Shown piece by piece: positions 9,126-18,300 of a stretch of DNA of 33,432 nucleotides. Each line of letters begins with the position of its first letter. The first letter of the stretch is position 1. The stretch lies in assembly GCA_041781135.1 (NCBI GenBank), contig JBHAZV010000017.1:1-33432 (forward strand), read 5' to 3'. The position numbers and the translations under genes are program-made. The stretch comes from JAUMXJ01 sp041781135. Its GTDB lineage: Bacteria; Bacillota; Clostridia; Peptostreptococcales; Acidaminobacteraceae. Under the pieces are notes generated by a model that did no database searches, was not told the origin of the DNA, and was given only the letters and a program-made list of their open reading frames with translations.

Positions 9126-9848
9126 ATGGAATTCAACGCAAATCACCCCTCGCTTTATATAGCCGCGGGCGCGGTCATCGTATTTGTGCTCGCTCAGTCC
9201 TGTTTCTTTCTGATAAAGGCATGGAAACAAGCAATTTCAATAGGCATAAGCAGCGAGCTTCTAAAAAAGGTCGTGCGCTCGACCGCCCTGTTCACAATCG
9301 CTCCTGCTATCGCGATACTGCTCGGAATGCTCACTCTTTCTAAGTTTCTCGGTCTCCCCCTGCCCTGGCTGCGCCTCTCCGTGCTCGGCGCACTGACATA
9401 CGAGCTTCCTGCCGCCAGCGCAGCGGCAAAGGTTATGGACGTTCCCATAACTCAAACTGTCACTTCGGCAACCGAATATTCTGCTATCGCCTGGGTAATG
9501 ACTTTAGGTATCCTCTCGGGAATATTCGTAATACTATTCTTTGAAAAAAAGATGGAATCCGGTCTCACAGCCCTAAAAAGACGCGACGAAAAATGGGGGC
9601 AAATTTTTATGGATTCGCTGTTTATCGGAATGATTACGGCTTTTCTCGGAATGATATTCAGCGACATAGGTTCCGGACCGAAAGGCTTTATCCCTGTGTT
9701 TGTGCTGATGTTCTCCGCGCTGATAATGGCTGTATGCGGACTGCTCATCAAAAAAATGGGACTTAAAGCTCTCGAAAATTACGCTATGCCGATATCTATG
9801 CTGTCAGGAATGCTTTTCGCAATTCCGCTTACAGCCATAATAAAGTAA
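9126..9848 (+). CDS. DUF5058-like polytopic membrane protein
   Basis: The 240-residue protein starts at ATG 9126 after AAAAGGAG, 12 bases downstream of the M20 stop, so it is co-transcribed. About six to seven hydrophobic helices are visible, with a conserved-looking cytoplasmic or re-entrant segment LRLSVLGALTYELPAASAAAK between helices 2 and 3. I recognise the overall pattern as DUF5058, a family of small integral membrane proteins of unknown function in Firmicutes; this is from memory of family features and was not checked. The glycine-, alanine- and proline-rich helices suit a channel or carrier. It probably works with the next gene product, which has similar size and hydrophobicity, as a two-subunit transporter. 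No ATPase or energy-coupling gene is nearby. Confidence 0.7.
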   Translation: MEFNANHPSLYIAAGAVIVFVLAQSCFFLIKAWKQAISIGISSELLKKVVRSTALFTIAPAIAILLGMLTLSKFLGLPLPWLRLSVLGALTYELPAASAAAKVMDVPITQTVTSATEYSAIAWVMTLGILSGIFVILFFEKKMESGLTALKRRDEKWGQIFMDSLFIGMITAFLGMIFSDIGSGPKGFIPVFVLMFSALIMAVCGLLIKKMGLKALENYAMPISMLSGMLFAIPLTAIIK

Positions 9849-9863
9849 ACGGAGGCTAAAAAT

Positions 9864-10535
9864 ATGAAAAACAACACCAGCCACGCAAAATATCAGGAGA
9901 GCGTTCATTTTTGGGGCAGAATCTCCCTTGTTGCCGCCATAATGCTGTTCATTTCGTATCCGATGTATGTGAGCATTGCCTTTGAGGCATTTCCGGGCTT
10001 TATGCCGGTTATACAAGGCTTACTTAGCGTAGCGCCGGTATTCTGGGTTGTAGGAGTAATAGAGGCCCTCACTTTCGGACCGATGCTCGGAGCAGCCGGA
10101 TCTTACATAGGTTTCATCACCGGCAATCTAACGGCAATGAAAGTTCCGGCAGCTCTCAATGCAATGGCTATCACAAATACAAAATCAGGCACGCAGGAGG
10201 GCGATCTCGTGTCCACCATCGCCATAGCCACAAGCTCAATAGTCACGACCATCATACTTTTTTTCGGCATGCTGCTGCTTATGCCTCTAACTCCGCTGCT
10301 CGAATCCGAGTTAGCAAAACCAGCATTTGATAATATTCTCCCTGCGCTTTTCGGCGCGCTCGCCGTAGTATTTGTTGCCAAAAATTGGAAAATAGCCGTT
10401 GCGCCGCTCGTTATAATGGTGAGTCTGTTCCTATTAATGCCTGAACTTGCATCTGCTGTCAGTATACTCGTGCCGGTCTCGGCAATTATTACCGTCGCCG
10501 CCGCAAGATATCTGTATAAAAAAGGGCGTCTATAG
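9864..10535 (+). CDS. Polytopic membrane protein, probable partner of the DUF5058-like protein
   Basis: This gene follows the DUF5058-like gene by 15 bases with its own CGGAGG site before ATG 9864, and it ends the + strand operon. The 223-residue product has about six hydrophobic helices. Notable features are a glycine-rich segment at about residues 70-90 (TFGPMLGAAGSYIGFITGN), followed by a polar stretch MAITNTKSGTQEGDLVSTIA that could line a substrate path, and a basic C-terminus (LYKKGRL). I do not recognise a named family with confidence. Its tight spacing and matching size with the DUF5058-like protein suggest a heteromeric membrane complex, perhaps a transporter feeding the M20 enzyme. 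No hairpin terminator is evident in the 33 bases separating it from the convergent SLH gene. Confidence 0.6.
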   Translation: MKNNTSHAKYQESVHFWGRISLVAAIMLFISYPMYVSIAFEAFPGFMPVIQGLLSVAPVFWVVGVIEALTFGPMLGAAGSYIGFITGNLTAMKVPAALNAMAITNTKSGTQEGDLVSTIAIATSSIVTTIILFFGMLLLMPLTPLLESELAKPAFDNILPALFGALAVVFVAKNWKIAVAPLVIMVSLFLLMPELASAVSILVPVSAIITVAAARYLYKKGRL

Positions 10536-10568
10536 CTGCCTGAAATCAAGCATCCCAAAACTTACAAA

Positions 10569-12200
10569 TTATTTTTTAATTATCTTTTCGCGATAATCAG
10601 GTATCAATGTCTCGTTCAAATGATTTATGAGCCTCTCCAAAAGAACGGCCGCCTGTTCGCGCGACAGCATTTCTCCGGGATTGGCAAAAAGGCCATCCGC
10701 CGTCCTGACTACGAGCCCGCTGGTGTCAGCGCCTCCTATCAGACCTATTTCAAGCGCCATATAGTGCGCATCCTTAGCCCACTCGCCTATTTTGGCGTCG
10801 TCCACAAACACCGTATTATAAGGCGGAGCGGGCGCTACTTTGTCCAAACCGAGAGCGCGCACGACCATTGTGACCGCTTCTGCCTTTGTGATCGATTCAT
10901 CCGGCTTCAAATAGCCGTTCCTGCCGTAGACCAGCCCGGCTTCTTTATAAGCAGTTATATAATGATAATCGGGGTCGTCCGGCTTCACGTCTAAAAAAGG
11001 CGTTTCGACCCCGGGGCGCAGGCGCTTTATAACCTCCGTGCGAGTGGGGTCAGGCAGCTTGCCTTTTATAGCTATATACAGCGCTCGCGCAAACTCATGC
11101 CTCGATATATTTGAATGCGGCACAAAGTACGTCGCAGACGGCTCAAGCACTTCGAGCGCGGTCAGCAGCATGACCTGGCGCTCCGTAGACACTCCGCCCA
11201 TATCCCTGATGTTCGGAATATGCAGTGCCCTGCTGTCGGTTGCGACGATGCCGCTAAGGCGCACAGTGGAGCCCTTGCGCTTCCCGTTCTGCACAAAATC
11301 ATATCGGGATTCAAGCACATTCTCCTGATTTTTATACATAAAGAAGCTTCCGCGGAAGCTGATATTCTGCGGGTCTGTGTACTGATAATCAAATATGGTT
11401 TTTTCCAGAGAAGAAAGTCCGGTACTGACGCTGCCGCCAAATAATTCCTTGCCGCCGGCGTCCTTTGCAGAGTATTTCTGAACCACTATATAGCTTTCGT
11501 TTTTCGCATAGTAATTCTCATAAGCCACTATCGGTCTGACATCAGTGGTTATAGTCAAAGTTCCCGAATTTTTTTTGTAGTCGCCATTCAGATAAAATGT
11601 CCTTTCGAGCATTGCATTCCCAGAAGTGTAGCCGCCGACCGCCACGACATCCACAATCCTGCTGTCGAGATAATTCACTTTTCCGAGAGTATACTGCCCC
11701 GAAGGTGTAACGATTGTCTCCGAAAACTTTGAAAGCGTTCTCTCGACTGCAATCTGCCCAAGCTCAGCGTTTTTTGCGGGCTTTACGTCAAATGTCACCT
11801 GCCTGGATATGGTGATGCTGCCGTCATCATTGGACAGCTGATAATCGTAGCTTATCTTGAACGCACCCTTTGCTGTCAGCACCGATTCCGGCTCCTTGCG
11901 CTTCACAGTGCCTCTAAGGATAACAGGCTCTCCGGTGACAAATGTATACTCGCTGTATTCGTAATCGCCACCGACGAGTTTTTCACCGACGATTCCCGGA
12001 TCTACCCAAGACACATCGGCAAACACAAAGCCGCCAGGCGCAGCGCCAAAAAACACAAAAACCGCAGCCAGCAAAAGCGCGACGCGGCTCAAAAGCGCAG
12101 CGCATCGGCGAGACGCAGATCTCTTGTTTGCACCGCTTTGATTTATACTTTCGTTTATGCCGACTTTATCCATGCTCTTTTTAATTTCGATGCTTTTCAT
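10569..12200 (-). CDS. Secreted protein with three C-terminal SLH domains
   Basis: The start is ATG 12200, five bases after GGAGG (12206-12210) and 13 bases downstream of the preceding gene's stop; the longer frame beginning at 12260 would lie inside that gene. The 543-residue product has a basic N-terminus and a signal peptide (ALLLAAVFVFFGAAPGG...), so it is exported. Residues of about 65-340 are beta-rich with no recognised domain. Residues of about 340-540 hold three SLH repeats, with binding motifs SRHE, TKAE and SREQ in the place of the TRAE consensus and FLDV/FVDD starts for repeats 2 and 3. SLH domains bind pyruvylated wall polymer non-covalently, matching the csaB gene. It is the last gene of the three-gene surface-protein operon. 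The role of the N-terminal part is unknown. Confidence 0.85.
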   Translation of the reverse strand: MKSIEIKKSMDKVGINESINQSGANKRSASRRCAALLSRVALLLAAVFVFFGAAPGGFVFADVSWVDPGIVGEKLVGGDYEYSEYTFVTGEPVILRGTVKRKEPESVLTAKGAFKISYDYQLSNDDGSITISRQVTFDVKPAKNAELGQIAVERTLSKFSETIVTPSGQYTLGKVNYLDSRIVDVVAVGGYTSGNAMLERTFYLNGDYKKNSGTLTITTDVRPIVAYENYYAKNESYIVVQKYSAKDAGGKELFGGSVSTGLSSLEKTIFDYQYTDPQNISFRGSFFMYKNQENVLESRYDFVQNGKRKGSTVRLSGIVATDSRALHIPNIRDMGGVSTERQVMLLTALEVLEPSATYFVPHSNISRHEFARALYIAIKGKLPDPTRTEVIKRLRPGVETPFLDVKPDDPDYHYITAYKEAGLVYGRNGYLKPDESITKAEAVTMVVRALGLDKVAPAPPYNTVFVDDAKIGEWAKDAHYMALEIGLIGGADTSGLVVRTADGLFANPGEMLSREQAAVLLERLINHLNETLIPDYREKIIKK

Positions 12201-12213
12201 AATATCCTCCAGC

Positions 12214-15200
12214 CTATTCAACAAATATAAACAGAGAATCCGTTCCGATGCGGACGACATATATATAGTCTCCCATCTGCACCTCGTCTATGCCGATGGT
12301 TCTATTATCCTTTATGACGATAGCATCCGAGTATTTGACGTATATATTTGTGCCGACCGCGCTCCACCTGCTCGTATACCTTACAAAATCGTACGCCTCT
12401 GTAAGTTCTATCCTATCCCAGTCCGTATCGTTGCTCGTCACCACTCCGCGGGTAACAACAGCGTCTTTCAGCGTCTTTTCAAGCGCCGCAGCAATATCAG
12501 TCTCTTTTTTCAGTTTATTGTCTATGAGATCGTTTGCCATCAGACCGGCTTTTCTAAGATTCATCGCGACTACGACATTATTTGCCGGATTCACCACCAT
12601 AAACGCATAATACCTCTTGTAGCGAAGCCCCATTTTTGTATCGGCTGTTTCGGTTCTGGCATACTTGTTGTGAAAAAGCATCGAAGGCGACAGCTGCTTA
12701 ATATTCTCTTCGTCGGAAATATCCTTTATGTCGGACCCGGAACTCAAATAAAACTGTTCAGACACCGCGCTTTTTACAGATCCGAACGCATAATCCGAAA
12801 GCTTCGTATGATTTGCAAGAGTGACCGAGGATGGTGCAACACCTTCGAGCGCTCCAATCCTCAGCGAAGACAGCAAAGTCTTTACGCTGTCCGGGCTCGC
12901 CTCGACTCCGCTGACCGCCCTGACAAACATCGCATTTTTCTTTTTTCCCGATATCTCGGAAGCTACGAACACAGTATCGCGCCGCCTCAATTCACCGGAA
13001 GGAACCAGCAATCCGTCCTTTAGAAGTATTGTTGCCTTAGTGATTTCAAAATTATCCTTGGTAAGTATTTCAAACTCGCCCAGAGTGTGGTCGATGCCGC
13101 GGACAGCGCTCGAATAAAGCATTTCCGGACCTCTGCGCACACTGAGCTTTACAGCTGTTTCTCTGCCAAAAATTTCCTTTGTAACGGCATACACATCATA
13201 GCCGCGATACAGCCTTTCCAGATTTTCGACTGTTACAGGCTCGTTATCGACATATATCTCGCACTGCGGATCAATCAGTATATCTCTGCTGTAACCGCCG
13301 GAGGATTCCCATTTGTCGTTTGACACATACTCCGGGCTATCGGAGCCATCGGAGCCTACAAGCTCTATCCTCCTGTTCTGGGTAGTTATATTGAGCATCC
13401 TGCCTCTGTAAATCCTGTCGTAATGCTGCTCCGGCGCCTCTATCTCTACGCGAGACGCAATATTCCCAGTTATATAATCGAAATATATCTTGACCTTCTC
13501 TCCGGTTTTCAATCCGTTTATGCTCGAAGGCGAACCGGTCTTGCTGAAAAATGTGCGAGCGCCGACAAGAACCAGCTCCGTCTCCCCATTCATTTTTTTG
13601 ATTGTAAATCCGCCGGAGCTTTGATTTATCACGGTTCCCGTGCGCATTTTGCCGAACGGCGGTATATACCCCGCCGCGCTTCCAAACGATTCGCCGCGCA
13701 AGGTGATTACGCCATCGTTTACGACATTCGCGCTCACCGCAAGCCCATAGACGAAGTCGCTAAGTTTTGCAATCCTGCCATTTATCGAAAGTACAGCCGG
13801 CGATTCAATTCTGAATTTTTTAAGCTGCCCCTCGTAATCAAAAATCGTGACATAATTTGGCTCTGTGCCTGTGCCCTGCTCTACTTTGTTTATCGTTCCT
13901 GAAATATGCTGCTTTTCCAATTCGCCTATCTTTATATAACCGACCTGCCGAAGTTCATTAGTAGTATACTGCACGGAATCGCCGACCTTCATCTGCCTGA
14001 CTCCGCCTACTATACCGCCCTTTATCGTGACTATATCTTCTCTTATGCCCGTTTTCCCATTTTCAAATACGACTATATCAAAAGCATCGCCCGTAATATC
14101 GCGCACTCTGTAAATCTCTTTGGTGGTTGTATAATCGCCCTCATTTATAGCCACCGTCCTTATGCCGATTACATTTCCGTAATGAATATAGGTGTATGGG
14201 TCGTCCTCGATCAGCTGCAGCAGGACCTGCCCGTTGTCTATAAGCCCTGCATATCTGATACGGCCTCCGACCGTAATATATTCTATCTCATCCCCTATTG
14301 CGAGCTGCCTGCTCGTAGAGATATTTCCGGCTCTATAAGTTATGTAATCCTCGACCTGCTGACCATTCCTCTCCGTAGAGACAAGATGGACGGGCGCTCC
14401 GTTCTGATCGCGCAGCACGACTGTGCGCTTTAATATCTCGTCCGCCCCGTTTCGTTCTACGGTTTCGTTGACGCCGACCACTACGCCATACCCGATCTGC
14501 GACCCGGTAAGACCTAAATTGCGATCAAAAGCGCGGTCAAGCCATATTGCAAGCTCCGCCTTTGTAATATTGGATTTCGGCGCAAACCCTCCGCCCGACG
14601 CCATGGTGACGACGCCATTCTTTACCAGCGTTTCCACCAGCGGACGCGCATATGGTTCCGTCTGCTGCCAGTCGGCAAATGTATAGACCTGCGACTGCTC
14701 CGCTTCCGCATTCGCGCCTATCGCTCTCGCTAAAAACAGTGCGGCGCGCTCTCTGGATACGGGTTCTCCAAGGCCGAGCAATTCGTTCTTGGGCAGTATT
14801 CCGCGCGTTTCCGCATCTTTATAGAGCGCTCTCTGAAACATCTGGCGCAGCCTCTCCGGAGGCGTCGAAGTGCCAGCCTCCCCCTGAACGCCGCTCACGA
14901 GCGCAGCACGCGCTCCCATAACGCCAAACACGCCGTCCAGGACCTCAAACCCTGTCGCCGCCTCGGCAGGACGATAATTCCTTTCTCCCTGCGGATTTAA
15001 TACCCCAACGGCAGTCATTCGAACTATTTCTCGCTTGCCCATCACTCTGTCTATATCCTCATAATAGACATCGTTCATAAGCCTCCTGATCTTAGGCGTC
15101 GACTGAACCACCTGCGGATTTTCGCCTGTTATAGGCTTTGCGAAAAGTTCCGGAACTCTCTCGTCAAATTCCCCTATAGCATAGCCCGGCGGCGCATATG

Positions 15201-15276
15201 CCGCGCCCAAAATCATTGCAAATACAAGCACATATGCAATTATTCGAAATCGTACATCCATATTTATGCTTTTCAT
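12214..15276 (-). CDS. Large SLH-domain surface protein with repeated small beta modules
   Basis: ATG 15276 is chosen because AGAGGA lies six bases upstream (15284-15289); the frame is open 21 bases further. The 1020-residue product begins MKSINMDVRF with a signal peptide ending around GYAIGE. Residues of about 55-270 contain three SLH units, the last with FADWQQTEPYARPLVETL and NITKAELAIWLDRAF. The rest is beta-rich and repetitive: segments of the form G-x-V-x-x-I ... L-x-x-G-D-x-V-x-Y recur roughly every 80-110 residues, resembling DUF5666-type or OB-like modules. The protein should sit on the wall through SLH binding and expose the repeats outward. It follows the giant IPT/TIG gene by 26 bases and precedes the second SLH gene by 13, so all three are one operon. 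SLH assignment is firm; the module family is tentative. Confidence 0.85.
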   Translation of the reverse strand: MKSINMDVRFRIIAYVLVFAMILGAAYAPPGYAIGEFDERVPELFAKPITGENPQVVQSTPKIRRLMNDVYYEDIDRVMGKREIVRMTAVGVLNPQGERNYRPAEAATGFEVLDGVFGVMGARAALVSGVQGEAGTSTPPERLRQMFQRALYKDAETRGILPKNELLGLGEPVSRERAALFLARAIGANAEAEQSQVYTFADWQQTEPYARPLVETLVKNGVVTMASGGGFAPKSNITKAELAIWLDRAFDRNLGLTGSQIGYGVVVGVNETVERNGADEILKRTVVLRDQNGAPVHLVSTERNGQQVEDYITYRAGNISTSRQLAIGDEIEYITVGGRIRYAGLIDNGQVLLQLIEDDPYTYIHYGNVIGIRTVAINEGDYTTTKEIYRVRDITGDAFDIVVFENGKTGIREDIVTIKGGIVGGVRQMKVGDSVQYTTNELRQVGYIKIGELEKQHISGTINKVEQGTGTEPNYVTIFDYEGQLKKFRIESPAVLSINGRIAKLSDFVYGLAVSANVVNDGVITLRGESFGSAAGYIPPFGKMRTGTVINQSSGGFTIKKMNGETELVLVGARTFFSKTGSPSSINGLKTGEKVKIYFDYITGNIASRVEIEAPEQHYDRIYRGRMLNITTQNRRIELVGSDGSDSPEYVSNDKWESSGGYSRDILIDPQCEIYVDNEPVTVENLERLYRGYDVYAVTKEIFGRETAVKLSVRRGPEMLYSSAVRGIDHTLGEFEILTKDNFEITKATILLKDGLLVPSGELRRRDTVFVASEISGKKKNAMFVRAVSGVEASPDSVKTLLSSLRIGALEGVAPSSVTLANHTKLSDYAFGSVKSAVSEQFYLSSGSDIKDISDEENIKQLSPSMLFHNKYARTETADTKMGLRYKRYYAFMVVNPANNVVVAMNLRKAGLMANDLIDNKLKKETDIAAALEKTLKDAVVTRGVVTSNDTDWDRIELTEAYDFVRYTSRWSAVGTNIYVKYSDAIVIKDNRTIGIDEVQMGDYIYVVRIGTDSLFIFVE

Positions 15277-15302
15277 ACCGCATCCTCTATCTATCAATCT
15301 CT

Positions 15303-18300
15303 CTAATTCAGCGCTTCCATAAGCACATAGTAGCCTCCCGCAGTTCCGGGCGCTGTAATGAACCGCGTCGCGCTGTCGTAAACGGCCTCTACTCTGACAT
15401 ACTTTCCGCTTCTTTCGTCATATCTGAACATCTCAACCTTTGACGGATCCGTAATATTTTCCGGCACCTTGATCGAATATTCATATGGATTTACCAGCGC
15501 CAGAATATTTCGCGTAACTGCGTTTGCTGACGCATACATACTTATTCTGTAAACCGGTGTAACCGCCTTTCTTCCCCTGACGATAGGCGTAGGAGCCTGA
15601 GCTCCGATGCTCTCCTCGATATTTCCATATGCATTGCTCTGACCGTCCAATTCCTTAAATTCTCGCGTGTTGAACGCCGAAGCGGCGACTTTCAGTTTTG
15701 TAGGTCCAAATTCGGCATGTACATTTGCCGATGTGTACCTGACGATATTCGACGGAAAGCTTATACGCCTGAATTTGACATCAGGAGTATTCGCGTTCAG
15801 AATATACAGCGGATGATTGTTGGTCCAGACGACATTCGCAAACCTAACCTCTATTCCGCCGTTCTTTCTTTGCACCTCATAACCGCGATTATCCTTGACG
15901 CCGATTTTGCCGTCTACATCCTCCGGTCCGAGCTCTTTTATCTTTTTAATCTGATTCCAGTACACCGCCGCAAGATTGGAAAATCCCGACTGGCCATACT
16001 TGTTTACAGCCCGCAGCACAAACACGATGCGCTCATTAGACTTTATATTCTCAAAGCCCGGCAGATCAATTATTTTATAAGGCTCGACATCAGTGACTCC
16101 AAGGTACTTGAAATCCTGATATTTATTTTGAATAAGCTGCGAATCAGTCTTGCTTCCGATATACGCATATATCTCAAAATATTTTGAATTTGCCGCCTTG
16201 TAATCGTACAGCTTTATGTATCTGTCGTCCACCACGGTGGCGCGGAGACCGGTCGGGTCGTCAGGTATCGGAACTCTAAACTCTATCTTGGTACTGTTGT
16301 CGGTTATACCGCCATCGGCATTAAGCACCACGATGCTGATAGGTCCTTCCTTCTTAAATGCAGGCGTCGTAACCCTGAGAGTTTCGGCGTCTACAAATTC
16401 GACCTTTGTCGCCTTTACGCCGTCCTTGACATAGTAAAGCTTATCATTCTTATAAAGCCCCTCGTCCTTGCCCGGTTCATTCGCAGGATTCTGCTTTTCC
16501 GCCTCAAGCCACTCGCCGCCGAAAAATACTGTCGCACCCTGCTGGAATCCCTTTCCTTTGAGCACTACCGTCTGTCCGCCCTCTACGCTTATCCTGTTCA
16601 GGTATCCCCCTCCCTCCGCATAAACGGCAGGCTCCAGTACCGGCGCACTGACAACCGTTATTGCGTCCTTAAGTATGCCCGTGCCGTAATCTGTATTAAG
16701 CACCTGTATATCTTTTTTGCCGAGCGTCATATTCGTAGGGGTCGTAAAGGTTATCTTTCTGCCGAGGTCGCTGATAACACCGGAATATATTGGAATACCC
16801 GCCCTTGTGCCTATTATTACATACGCGCCCGTTCTAAAGTCTGCGCCCTTTACCACCATTGTATTGCCGCCCGCAATTGAGGTGTACTTAGGCAGTACCT
16901 CATCTATGCTCGGAAATGACAAAGGCTTGCGATACACAAAATAGTACGGTATAGTCGCGCTGCCGTGGTTAGGACCAATAAGATCTTTAAGATTATTGGA
17001 GGTTGCGAGCCCCTTGTCCGTATTTGTTATAATTATAGGGTAATGCCTTCCTATCTCTTCGTTTGTGCCAGCCGGAACTGTCACAACAACCAGGTCGTAA
17101 ACCGTTCCGCCGATTGTCTTTGTCGTAAGCTCCTTGACCTTCGCTTGTTTATCGCCGATTGTGACAGTCAGACCCTCGCGCATATCCTTACCTATTATTT
17201 CTATGTCGATGCCACCCAAAACCGACGATTCCACAAGCCACATCTTCTCGTCGTGATTTAGAGTCTGCGGCTCGATTCTGAAAATCTTTGGAACGCTGGC
17301 AGGATTGGTATATTCAAACTGCTTCGAAGCCGAACCGCCGTCCGGATTGATATACTGCATGTCGACCTTGCCAATTGTATAATACGACGGAGTGTATACA
17401 GTCACATGATTTTCATTTTCTCTAACCACCTTCGGCGCATACCCTCTTTCGACAAACATGCGCCTGTCGCTGATATATACTTTTATATACTCGTAAGGTT
17501 GTTTATAAACAGCCGGATTTGCAGTATATTCCGCCGTGTCCAGCAGCGCCGTAGGAACATAGTAATTTCCGGCGCTATCGCGGAGCATCCCTATCGGCAT
17601 GTACACACCAGCAGCGCCGTCAGGAAGATTTGACGGATCATAGGCAAACTCCCTGTTGAACACCGTATTTCGCTCTGTAATTGTGAGCTTTATCTTGTTC
17701 TGATCCCCAAAGTACTGAAGTGTAAGCCCGCCATCGAGACTAACTGTAGTTCTCTGGTTGTTGATAAGTCCCGAGTTCGGCTCTATCCTCGGCACTTTGG
17801 TATTGTCAATATTGCCGAATCGAATTATCGCATCTACATCAGGGATTCTTTCAACGGGCGAAACCACTGCGTTCGCTGGATCTATATAGCCATATATCGT
17901 ACTTCCGAACAGCTTTTCTCCGAAAATTTCCTTGGGTTCGCTGCCGCCTCTTGCACCGATGTTCGGTATCAACTGCCTGATTACAGGCTTTGTCGCCTTG
18001 TATGAATATTTGTACTTATTACTTACGCCGCTGTCATTATTTATAACGTAGACATCAACAGCTCCAACCTCGTGGGAAGGAGTAAGCACCTTTATAAATC
18101 CATTGGTGAACTCGACAATTTTTGCCTCTTTCTCACCAAAATACACCTTTGGCAATACTTTCGATATATAGAAAAAGTCGTAAAATGCATTGTTGTGCAG
18201 ACGCACAGGCAATATTGGGCTTGTGCGCATTAAACTGATATACTCTGGGTTTGTAAATGCTCCGTTGAGTATATGTGTTTTGAGTTTTTCTAAATTCTCG

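Noticed and set aside
10536..10568. Terminator between the convergent membrane-protein and SLH genes
   Set aside because: No stem followed by a T run could be found in the 33-base gap on either strand.
12157..13023. 288-residue plus-strand open frame
   Set aside because: It lies wholly antisense to the end of the large SLH gene and the start of the next, is rich in Arg/His/Tyr/Cys as typical of shadow frames, and has no ribosome site.
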